DNA of 6,809 bases, from assembly GCA_016342385.1 (NCBI GenBank), contig JAEINM010000227.1, positions 1 through 6,809 on the forward strand, in the 5' to 3' direction. The translations under genes and the position numbers were made by a program. The notes beneath the pieces were generated by a model. It was given only the letters and a program-made list of their open reading frames with translations, had not been told where the DNA came from and searched no databases. Each line of letters starts with the position of its first letter. Position 1 is the stretch's first letter. The DNA is from Spirochaetaceae bacterium (GTDB taxonomy: Bacteria > Spirochaetota > Spirochaetia > DSM-2461). This document shows, piece after piece, positions 1-5,624 of this stretch.

Positions 1-899
1 GCATTTTGACAATGCCTCTCCATCCTGAGAGCCAGAGTTTCCAGTCCCTGTAGAAAAATCCAGGAATTGTCGGGACTGATACAGGCACCCAGGTTCCTGA
101 GAGGGATAAGTCTCATTCTGAGAATAAAGGCCAGAGGCTGCAGATCCCCCAGATCATGGCCGAATTTCAAGTTGTGGTAGGAAGAATCCGGTTCACTATA
201 GAGTGAGAATTTGGGATTAGACCAGTCAAATTTTCCACCATCAACAACGATTCCTCCAATCCCTGTCCCATGGCCGCCGATCCATTTTGTCAGAGAATGT
301 ATGACTATATGAGCTCCATGTTCTAAAGGCCTGAAGAGATATGGTGTTGTAAAAGTAGAATCCACTGCCAGAGGGATATTATGTCTATCGGCTATTTTGG
401 CTATTTCAGATATATTAGCCACATCAAGAGAGGGATTTCCTATTACTTCCGTATAGAGAAGTCTGGTTTTTTCATTTATAGCTTCTTCGAATTCATCGGG
501 ATTAATGGGATTGACAAATTTCACATTAATTCCCAATCCCGGCAGAATCTCCTTGAACATGGTAAATGTTCCTCCATAGAGATTCACGGCAGCAACAACC
601 TCATCGCCATGTGCACAGGCATTAATGACTGTATAAAAAATTGCTGAAGTCCCCGAAGCCAGAGCCAGAGCAGCGGCTCCCCCTTCCAGATCAGCCACTC
701 TTTTCTCAAGTGTATCTTGTGTAGGGTTCTGCAATCTAGTGTAAATATTACCCAGTTCCTTCAGAGCAAAGAGATTGGCAGCATGTTCCGTATCCCGAAA
801 AACATAAGCACTGGTTCTGTGTATGGGAACGGCTCGGGCTCCTGTTTCGTCAATCGTATTTCCTGAATGTATGGCTTTTGTATTAAATCTGTAACTCAT
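1..899 (-). CDS. metY: O-acetylhomoserine sulfhydrylase (partial, 3' end outside window)
   Basis: This is a PLP enzyme of the Cys/Met metabolism family. The family member it most resembles makes homocysteine from O-acetylhomoserine and sulfide in the cytoplasm. I translated 299 uninterrupted codons from the ATG at 899-897; the full family length is about 425-430, so roughly the last 130 residues are missing at the left edge. The N-terminus (FNTKAIHSGN, then ARAVPIHRTSAYVF) is typical of this subgroup. NIYTRLQNPT (51-60) holds the Tyr and Arg that contact the PLP phosphate of the neighbouring subunit. ASGTSA (81-86), VDSTF (179-183, Asp180 for the PLP ring nitrogen) and HSLTKWIGGHGTGIGG (Lys205 as the PLP Schiff-base lysine) are all present. 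The start is supported by AAAGGAG, 7 bases upstream. It lies 38 bp after cysK on the same strand and is probably cotranscribed. Cystathionine synthase/lyase is less likely, because the insert and the IGG...DGGKFDW segment are typical of MetY. Confidence 0.93.
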   Translation of the reverse strand, partial: MSYRFNTKAIHSGNTIDETGARAVPIHRTSAYVFRDTEHAANLFALKELGNIYTRLQNPTQDTLEKRVADLEGGAAALALASGTSAIFYTVINACAHGDEVVAAVNLYGGTFTMFKEILPGLGINVKFVNPINPDEFEEAINEKTRLLYTEVIGNPSLDVANISEIAKIADRHNIPLAVDSTFTTPYLFRPLEHGAHIVIHSLTKWIGGHGTGIGGIVVDGGKFDWSNPKFSLYSEPDSSYHNLKFGHDLGDLQPLAFILRMRLIPLRNLGACISPDNSWIFLQGLETLALRMERHCQN

Positions 900-937
900 G
901 TGTAAACTCCTTTGTTTCCATGGCTGTTTTTCTTTCT

Positions 938-1858
938 CTAGGAATTGTATATCCATGTAGAGAGATAGCGATCTCCGCTATCGGGCAGTATAACAACAAT
1001 TCTCTTCCCTTTTTCTTCTCTTTCGGCGATTTCTCTTGCAGCTGTCAGTGCTGCTCCTGCAGAGATACCCAGTAAAAGGCCCTCTTGTTTTGCCACTTGT
1101 CTTGTTGTTTCCGCCGCATCTTCTGACTTCACTCTAATAATTTCGTCTATGACATCGATATTGAGTACATCCGGTACAAAACCGGCTCCGATTCCCTGTA
1201 TTTTATGAGGACCGGGATTTTCTCCCGACAGAACAGATGATCCGTAAGGTTCAACTGCAATGATCCTTATTCCCGGGATCTCTTTTTTAAGGATCTCTCC
1301 CGTACCGGTAATAGTCCCTCCCGTTCCGATTCCCGCCACAAAAAAATCGACCTTTCCATCTGTATCAGCTATAATTTCTCTGGCGGTTGTCTCCCTGTGT
1401 ATCTGAGGATTGGCGGGATTTATAAACTGCTGAGGCATAAAGCTTCCGGGATTTTCCGCTATAATCTCTGTGGCTTTTGCAATAGCACCTTTCATACCGG
1501 TTGAACCGGGAGTTAAGATAAGGTCCGCCCCGAGAGCTCCAAGAATATTCCTTCTCTCGACACTCATAGTATCAGGCATAACCAGTATTATTTTGTACCC
1601 TTTCGCCGCCGCGACAAAGGCCAGTCCTATACCGGTATTGCCACTGGTCGGTTCAACTATTAGCCCCCCGGGCTTAAGACGTCCTTCTCTTTCGGCCGTT
1701 TCAATCATGGCCAGGGCAATCCTGTCCTTAACACTTGAAAGGGGATTAAAATACTCTACTTTCCCCACGACTTCATTTTGCGTGCCCTTAGAGACAGAGT
1801 TGATTCTAACTAAAGGGGTATTACCTACTAACTGGGTTATATTTTCGTATATCTTCAT
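938..1858 (-). CDS. cysK: cysteine synthase A (O-acetylserine sulfhydrylase)
   Basis: It converts O-acetyl-L-serine and sulfide to L-cysteine in the cytoplasm, the last step of cysteine synthesis. The product has 306 residues, the normal family length, and looks intact. It begins with the characteristic ITQLVGNTPLVRI (7-19). NPLSSVKDRIA (38-48) carries the PLP lysine Lys44. TSGNTG (71-76) is the substrate-carboxylate loop. GTGGTITG (178-185) is the PLP-phosphate loop, GISAGAA (264-270) follows, and PDSGDRYLST (292-301) holds the serine that contacts the PLP ring nitrogen. There is no C-terminal CBS domain, which argues against cystathionine beta-synthase. The ATG at 1858 has a GAGAGG ribosome site just upstream and lies 22 bp after the Rrf2 regulator gene. 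With metY downstream, two sulfide-fixing enzymes share one probable transcript. No cysE is present in the window. CysM or another OASS isoform cannot be excluded, but the motifs fit CysK best. Confidence 0.95.
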   Translation of the reverse strand: MKIYENITQLVGNTPLVRINSVSKGTQNEVVGKVEYFNPLSSVKDRIALAMIETAEREGRLKPGGLIVEPTSGNTGIGLAFVAAAKGYKIILVMPDTMSVERRNILGALGADLILTPGSTGMKGAIAKATEIIAENPGSFMPQQFINPANPQIHRETTAREIIADTDGKVDFFVAGIGTGGTITGTGEILKKEIPGIRIIAVEPYGSSVLSGENPGPHKIQGIGAGFVPDVLNIDVIDEIIRVKSEDAAETTRQVAKQEGLLLGISAGAALTAAREIAEREEKGKRIVVILPDSGDRYLSTWIYNS

Positions 1859-1880
1859 TTTTTCCTCTCTTTAATATCAA

Positions 1881-2315
1881 TTAAATGGCATAGTCGGAAG
1901 ATAAATCTTTTTGACTTAGATCTATCAGTTTCTTTACAGTAAAACTCTTAAGGACTTTTGATTGAGCCGCCATTAACTCCTCCCAGACTATTTTAGTCGG
2001 ACAATTCTCGTAACGGGAACAGTTACTGGGATCATCAACACAGTGAACTGCGGAAATTGATCCCTCGAAAATGCTGACGATGTCATACATAGTAATCTCC
2101 GAGGTGTCCTTTGCCAGGCTGTACCCTCCCCTGGGACCTCTTATGGTTTTAATTATTCCTTGATTCTTCAGGACAATTAAAATATTCTCCAGATAGGATG
2201 ATGAAATCTGCTGGTTCTCACATATGATTTTTCTGGTAATCGGTTTGTCTCCAGATTTTTTGGCGATCTCGATAATAGCTCTAGCGGCATATCTGCTTCG
2301 TGTGGATAATTTCAT
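1881..2315 (-). CDS. Rrf2-family regulator, IscR-like, possible Fe-S sensor
   Basis: This is a 144-residue winged-helix DNA-binding protein of the Rrf2 family, which acts as a homodimer. MKLSTRSRYAARAIIEIA (1-18) is the classic N-terminal helix. ISSSYLENILIVLKNQGIIKTIRGPRGGYSLA (37-68) contains the recognition helix and the RGPRGGY wing. Three cysteines, Cys92, Cys99 and Cys105 (CX6C, then CX5C), align closely with the [2Fe-2S] ligands of E. coli IscR (Cys92, Cys98, Cys104). At the position of IscR's fourth ligand, His107, this protein appears to have Lys108. It is probably the first gene of a unit with cysK and metY. It is divergent from a cysteine desulfurase, with a strong dyad between them, so autoregulation is likely. 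In Bacillus the related CymR controls cysteine metabolism and also neighbours a desulfurase gene. Context therefore suggests CymR-like targets, whereas the cysteines suggest IscR-like sensing. AAGGAT at 2321-2326 supports the start. The family call is firm; the effector is inferred. Confidence 0.92.
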   Translation of the reverse strand: MKLSTRSRYAARAIIEIAKKSGDKPITRKIICENQQISSSYLENILIVLKNQGIIKTIRGPRGGYSLAKDTSEITMYDIVSIFEGSISAVHCVDDPSNCSRYENCPTKIVWEELMAAQSKVLKSFTVKKLIDLSQKDLSSDYAI

Positions 2316-2335
2316 TTCAAATCCTTATTGTTTAT

Positions 2336-2360
2336 ATAGTCTACCGTTTTTGTAGACTAT
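2336..2360. promoter_or_regulatory. 25-bp dyad, probable operator of the Rrf2/IscR-like regulator
   Basis: Two perfect 9-bp arms, ATAGTCTAC (2336-2344) and GTAGACTAT (2352-2360), flank a 7-base centre, giving a 25-bp site. The overall length, the ATA...TAT ends and the AC...GT core positions match the published E. coli IscR type-1 site. By my comparison with that degenerate consensus as I remember it, 21 of 25 positions agree, and the four that differ form two symmetric pairs. It lies 20 bp upstream of the regulator's start codon and 45 bp upstream of the desulfurase's, so a bound dimer could control both. An alternative is an RNA hairpin in a leader, but the T-rich centre and lack of a following U-run make a terminator unlikely. 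Confidence 0.75.
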
Positions 2361-2379
2361 GATTACATTCTGATAAAAT
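2350..2379 (+). promoter_or_regulatory. candidate promoter of the desulfurase-nadA unit
   Basis: TTGTAG (2350-2355) and TAAAAT (2374-2379) are separated by 18 bases and could serve as -35 and -10. The -35 is weak (three of six matches) and lies partly inside the right arm of the dyad, as expected for an activated or repressed promoter controlled from that site. The following AAGGA at 2394-2398 is the ribosome site of the desulfurase. Confidence 0.3.
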
Positions 2380-2395
2380 AAAAGAGATAAGTCAA
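2367..2395 (-). promoter_or_regulatory. candidate promoter of the Rrf2-cysK-metY unit
   Basis: On the minus strand TTGACT (complement of 2390-2395) is a good -35 hexamer. It is followed after 17 bases by CAGAAT (complement of 2367-2372), a mediocre -10 that matches TATAAT at four of six positions. Transcription would start near position 2360, putting the dyad operator over the start point and leaving about 45 bases of leader before the regulator's ATG. The call rests on hexamer matches only. Confidence 0.4.
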
Positions 2396-2405
2396 GGATT
2401 ATTTT

Positions 2406-3542
2406 ATGAAAAACGGCTATTTTGATTATAATTCGACAACTCCCGTGGACCCCGCAGTTGTGAAAGTTATTTTTGATACGATAGAGAATCACTTTGGTAA
2501 TCCATCCAGTATACATTTTAAGGGTCGGAACGGGAAAGAACTGATCGAAATAGCCCGCCAACAGGTGGCTGATCTAATAGGAGCTTCCCGAAATGAGGTC
2601 TATTTTACATCGGGTGGAACAGAATCCAACAATTGGGCATTAAAGGGTCTAAAACCCCTTTATGAACAAGGTAAAAATCATGTTATTACTTCCATGACTG
2701 AACACAGCTCTGTATATGAATCTGCGAAGGCTCTTAAAAAACAGGGAATAGAAGTTACTTTTTTACCTGTTGACAAGGCAGGTAAAATCAATATGGACAA
2801 ACTGAGAACTTCAATTAAAAAAAACACCGCTCTCATTTCCATTATGACAGCCAATAATGAGACCGGAGTTCTCCAGGATATGGCTACGATTTCCTCAATA
2901 GCCGGGGAAAATGGGATTATTCTGCACAGCGATGCCATTCAGGGGGCGGGGAAAATTCCCCTGAATGTGAATACCCCCCCAGTTGATCTCTTATCACTTT
3001 CCTCCCATAAACTATATGGCCCCATGGGTATAGGTGCTTTATATGTCCGAAGAGGCATCACTCTTTCTCCTCTGATTGATGGAGGCGGACAGGAAAGAAA
3101 GCTGCGTTCCGGCACAGAAAATGTTCCCTTGATCGTCGGATTCGGCGAAGCCTGCAGATTAAGCCTTAAAAATATCCATAATGATGGAAAACATCTGATG
3201 CATATGAAGAATATACTTTACAGAGGTTTAAGGGAAAAGATAAAATCAACAAAACTGAACGGATCTTTACATCAGAGCCTGCCTAACACACTGAGTATGA
3301 GTTTTCCCGGTTGTGAAAGCGAAACTCTTGTTCTTGACCTGGATACCGCCGGATTCCAGGTATCCTCAGGATCGGCATGTGGTTCTTTAGGCCAGGGGAA
3401 ATCCAGGGTATTAAAAGCAATGGGTTTGAAATCATCGGAGATATTCAGCTCCATCAGATTTTCAATGGGACGGGAAACCGGAGAGGACGATGTTCTTAAA
3501 CTGGTCGATACACTGGATAAAATTATCAGACAGTTCGTCTGA
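2406..3542 (+). CDS. cysteine desulfurase, NifS/IscS class
   Basis: This PLP enzyme takes sulfur from L-cysteine, leaving alanine and an enzyme persulfide used for Fe-S cluster assembly or other sulfur transfer. The product has 378 residues and looks complete. It begins with YFDYNSTTPVDPAV (5-18). TSGGTESNN (68-76), TEHSS with His100 stacking on PLP, NNETG (150-154), HSDAIQGAGK (174-183) and SSHKLYGPMGIG with PLP lysine Lys202 follow in order. RSGTENV (234-240) is present. VSSGSACGSLGQGKSRVLKAMG (319-340) carries the catalytic Cys325, followed by IRFSMGRETGEDDV. The short segment around the catalytic cysteine differs from IscS (SACTSAS), so I do not assign nifS or iscS specifically. The ATG has AAGGA 7 bases upstream. 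The gene is 21 bp ahead of nadA and divergent from an IscR-like regulator. No scaffold protein (iscU/nifU) is visible in the window. In Bacillus a NifS-like desulfurase serves NadA, and this pairing suggests the same here. Confidence 0.93.
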   Translation: MKNGYFDYNSTTPVDPAVVKVIFDTIENHFGNPSSIHFKGRNGKELIEIARQQVADLIGASRNEVYFTSGGTESNNWALKGLKPLYEQGKNHVITSMTEHSSVYESAKALKKQGIEVTFLPVDKAGKINMDKLRTSIKKNTALISIMTANNETGVLQDMATISSIAGENGIILHSDAIQGAGKIPLNVNTPPVDLLSLSSHKLYGPMGIGALYVRRGITLSPLIDGGGQERKLRSGTENVPLIVGFGEACRLSLKNIHNDGKHLMHMKNILYRGLREKIKSTKLNGSLHQSLPNTLSMSFPGCESETLVLDLDTAGFQVSSGSACGSLGQGKSRVLKAMGLKSSEIFSSIRFSMGRETGEDDVLKLVDTLDKIIRQFV

Positions 3543-3563
3543 AAGAATAATGAGGTAAAAAAA

Positions 3564-4499
3564 ATGTCAGTTGATTATTTTCAGAAAAAAATAGATACCA
3601 TAAATAGACTGAAAAAAGAAAAAAACGCCATAATTCTCGCTCATAATTATGTTCTGGGAGAAGTACAGGATGTTGCAGATTTTGTGGGAGATTCTCTGGA
3701 ATTGAGCATTAAAGCCCAGAATATTGATGAAGATGTCATTGTTTTCTGCGGTGTTCAGTTTATGGCCGAAACGGCAAAGATTCTCAGTCCGGAAAAAACT
3801 GTTCTTCACCCGGTAAAAGAATGCGGTTGCCCCATGGCTGATATGGCTGATGCTCCGTCATTGAGGGAATTCATGAAACCCTACCCCGAGGCCGTAACAG
3901 TCTGCTATGTAAATAGTACTGCAGAATTAAAAACTGAAGTGGATATCTGCTGTACATCGGCAAATGCCGCTGAAATAATCGCCCTGATTCCCAAAGAGAA
4001 AGATATTATTTTTCTACCCGATAAAAATCTGGGAGCCAATGTCGTGAAGGATACCGGTAGAGAGATGATTCTGTGGGACGGCTTCTGCCCCACACATATG
4101 CGCCTTCGCCCCGATTACATTATACGGAAGAAAAAAGAATATCCCCATGCTGTAGTCATAGCTCATCCGGAATGTCGTCCTGAAGTTGTAGAACTGGCAG
4201 ATCAGTCGCTCAGCACAGGCGGAATGCTCAGATTTGCCAGAGAAACCGATGCGAAGCAGATAATTGTTGCCACCGAGCTGGGGATCATTCACAGACTGCA
4301 GAAGGAAAATCCCGATAAACAGTTTATCTCTATTTCTGAACAGGCGGTCTGCATGACTATGAAGATGATTGAACTGGACCATATTATCTATGCCCTGGAG
4401 AATAATGAAACCGAGATTATTCTGGATGAAGAAACAATAGAGAAAGCGAAATTGCCGATTCTGAGAATGATTGAAATGAAAGACTTTAATATTTGGTAA
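3564..4499 (+). CDS. nadA: quinolinate synthase A
   Basis: It condenses iminoaspartate with dihydroxyacetone phosphate to quinolinate in de novo NAD synthesis, using an oxygen-sensitive [4Fe-4S] cluster. The 311 residues match the short form of the family (about 300). Three cysteines at the expected spacing are the likely cluster ligands: Cys89 in GCPMADM, Cys175 in WDGFCPTHMR and Cys263 in EQAVCMTMK. Their spacing of 86 and 88 residues is close to that of the Thermotoga maritima enzyme. Substrate-site motifs are seen: AHNYV (26-30), VGDSLEL (41-47), YVNSTAELK (115-123), PDKNLGAN (152-159), HPEC (201-204) and STGGM (217-221). Extra cysteines occur (for example Cys62, Cys87, Cys129, Cys130, Cys204), but there is no C-terminal CXXC like that of E. 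coli NadA. TGAGGT at 3551-3556 is the ribosome site. It is probably cotranscribed with the desulfurase. nadB and nadC are absent from the window, so the iminoaspartate source must be encoded elsewhere. Confidence 0.96.
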   Translation: MSVDYFQKKIDTINRLKKEKNAIILAHNYVLGEVQDVADFVGDSLELSIKAQNIDEDVIVFCGVQFMAETAKILSPEKTVLHPVKECGCPMADMADAPSLREFMKPYPEAVTVCYVNSTAELKTEVDICCTSANAAEIIALIPKEKDIIFLPDKNLGANVVKDTGREMILWDGFCPTHMRLRPDYIIRKKKEYPHAVVIAHPECRPEVVELADQSLSTGGMLRFARETDAKQIIVATELGIIHRLQKENPDKQFISISEQAVCMTMKMIELDHIIYALENNETEIILDEETIEKAKLPILRMIEMKDFNIW

Positions 4500-4627
4500 A
4501 AGACAGGCGATTTTTATACTATAATTCTATAATGGACTTACAACTTATGCATAATGGTGAAATAAGAAGGTGGGAGTCAAGCAAAAGACTTTTACATCGT
4601 TCACAGCATTCATTATAGAGGTTTAAT
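4500..4627 (+). promoter_or_regulatory. intergenic region with promoter-like elements upstream of the cheY-like gene
   Basis: This 128-bp AT-rich spacer holds two perfect TATAAT hexamers, at 4520-4525 and 4528-4533, but neither has a convincing -35 at the usual distance. A perfect 10-bp palindrome TTATGCATAA lies at 4545-4554. AGAGG at 4617-4621 is the ribosome site of the downstream gene. No clear terminator for nadA is seen. The gap is larger than those inside the operons, which supports a new transcription unit starting here. I saw no flagellar sigma-28-like promoter. Confidence 0.4.
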
Positions 4628-4993
4628 ATGAAAACGATTCTGGCAGTCGATGACTCTGCGGTTATCAGGCTTTATTTTGAAGAAAGTCTCAAAGAAACAG
4701 ATTATGCCATTTTAACGGCTAAAGACGGGAATAATGCCCTGCAGCAAATTGAGAAATCTGAAAATCCCATTGATGCCTTTATCATTGATATTATTATGGC
4801 GGGTATGGATGGCTTAACACTAATCCGACATATTCGACAATTGAAAAACTACAGGGATACTCCTATTATGGTTTTGACAAGTTTGTCCGATCCCTCGTCA
4901 GTAGAAGAAGCCAGATCTGCCGGAGCGAATTGCTGGGTGAATAAACCCTTTGAAATTGAGCAGGTGCTAAGTGCCCTTGATAAGTTATTTTAA
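4628..4993 (+). CDS. single-domain response regulator, CheY-like
   Basis: This is a stand-alone receiver domain of 121 residues with no output domain, so it is expected to signal by protein-protein contact as CheY does. The acidic pocket is Asp8 and Asp9 (AVDDSAV), the phosphoacceptor is Asp54 (FIIDIIMAGMDGL), Thr84 (MVLTSL) is the conserved Ser/Thr, and Lys106 (WVNKPFE) completes the site. Trp103 occupies the position of CheY's switch residue Tyr106; an aromatic here is common in chemotaxis receivers. It starts with an AGAGG ribosome site 6 bases upstream and is followed after 9 bp by cheD, so the two form a probable operon. That neighbour favours a chemotaxis role, with phosphate from a CheA encoded elsewhere. 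A receiver for another histidine kinase remains possible, so no symbol is given. Confidence 0.9.
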   Translation: MKTILAVDDSAVIRLYFEESLKETDYAILTAKDGNNALQQIEKSENPIDAFIIDIIMAGMDGLTLIRHIRQLKNYRDTPIMVLTSLSDPSSVEEARSAGANCWVNKPFEIEQVLSALDKLF

Positions 4994-5002
4994 GGGAGAA
5001 AA

Positions 5003-5599
5003 ATGCAGAAAATTTACAATTTAAAACTTAAAAGAGAAGTCATGAACATTTTCCCCGGCGAGTACTATATCAGCTCTGATAATGAAATTATATCGACCTT
5101 ACTGGGATCGTGTATTTCCGTTTGCCTATATGATAAATTCGCAGGAGTCGGTGGAATGAACCACTTTATGCTTCCCAAAAGTCTCAATAAAAAAGAGACA
5201 GCCTTAATCGATAAATCACATATAAATCAGTCTTATCGTTTAACAAGATATGGATTAACATCAATGGAAGTGCTGATTCTGGAGATGCAGAAAAAAGGAG
5301 CTGACAGGAGGAATATAACAGCTAAGGTTTTTGGTGGAGGTAAGACAATTATCAATAAATCCGTTCTTGGTATCGGAGATCAAAACATCAAATTTATAAA
5401 ATCCTATTTGAAAGTGGAGAATATTCCTCTAACAAGTGAGAATACCGGTGATAGCTATGCAAGAAAAGTTTTGTTTAATACCGGTGATAATTCCGTATTA
5501 CTGGAAAAAATACCCATGAAAAATGCTATTGAAACAGAAAAAGACTATATAGAACAACTGGAAAATACCCCTAAGAAAAATGAGGTTATTTACTTCTGA
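5003..5599 (+). CDS. cheD: chemoreceptor glutamine deamidase CheD
   Basis: CheD deamidates specific glutamines of methyl-accepting chemoreceptors and, in some species, binds CheC to take part in adaptation. The core signature is clear: PGEYYISSDNEIISTLLGSCISVCLYD (18-44), then GVGGMNHFMLP (48-58). The catalytic cysteine should be Cys37 and the histidine His54, a spacing of 17 as in the Thermotoga enzyme. Ser31 or Thr32 is the likely third residue. The later KVFGGG (108-113) and the NTGD...RKV region (147-155) are also family motifs. The length of 198 includes a charged C-terminal tail beyond the roughly 160-residue core. AAGGGAG at 4992-4998 overlaps the stop of the cheY-like gene and supports this start; an internal Met14 is less likely. 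cheC, cheA, cheW and receptor genes are not visible, so this pair sits apart from any main chemotaxis cluster, at least within this window. Confidence 0.93.
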   Translation: MQKIYNLKLKREVMNIFPGEYYISSDNEIISTLLGSCISVCLYDKFAGVGGMNHFMLPKSLNKKETALIDKSHINQSYRLTRYGLTSMEVLILEMQKKGADRRNITAKVFGGGKTIINKSVLGIGDQNIKFIKSYLKVENIPLTSENTGDSYARKVLFNTGDNSVLLEKIPMKNAIETEKDYIEQLENTPKKNEVIYF

Positions 5600-5624
5600 T
5601 AAAAAAAGTAAAAATCTCTCATCC
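5600..5624. other. short convergent intergenic gap
   Basis: Only 25 bp separate the stop of cheD from the stop of the opposing transporter gene. The sequence is A-rich on the plus strand. I see no strong stem-loop with a U-run, only a 4-bp TCTC/GAGA pairing that spills into the opposing gene. Convergent transcripts may therefore overlap at their 3' ends, or the terminators lie inside the coding sequences. Confidence 0.5.

Noticed and set aside
381..647. 88-codon plus-strand open frame
   Set aside because: It lies wholly antisense within metY, which has every family motif in the other strand; the product is low-complexity and matches nothing I recognise.
900..937. Possible riboswitch or T-box between cysK and metY
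   Set aside because: The 38-bp gap is too short for a SAM riboswitch or T-box and contains only the metY ribosome site and a pyrimidine-rich stretch.
1470..1874. 134-codon plus-strand open frame
   Set aside because: It is antisense to cysK, whose intact motifs explain this region; its hydrophobic, Pro/Ile-rich product is typical of an antisense shadow.
2325..2561. 78-codon minus-strand open frame crossing the divergent intergenic region
   Set aside because: It overlaps the desulfurase start and the operator region, has no recognisable domain, and would conflict with the strongly supported genes.
4014..4382. 122-codon minus-strand open frame inside nadA
   Set aside because: It is antisense to the highly conserved nadA core and has no family resemblance.
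4575..4593. AGTC/GACT mini-hairpin followed by three T residues, considered as a nadA terminator
   Set aside because: The stem is only 4 bp with an 8-base loop and the T-run is too short for a credible intrinsic terminator.
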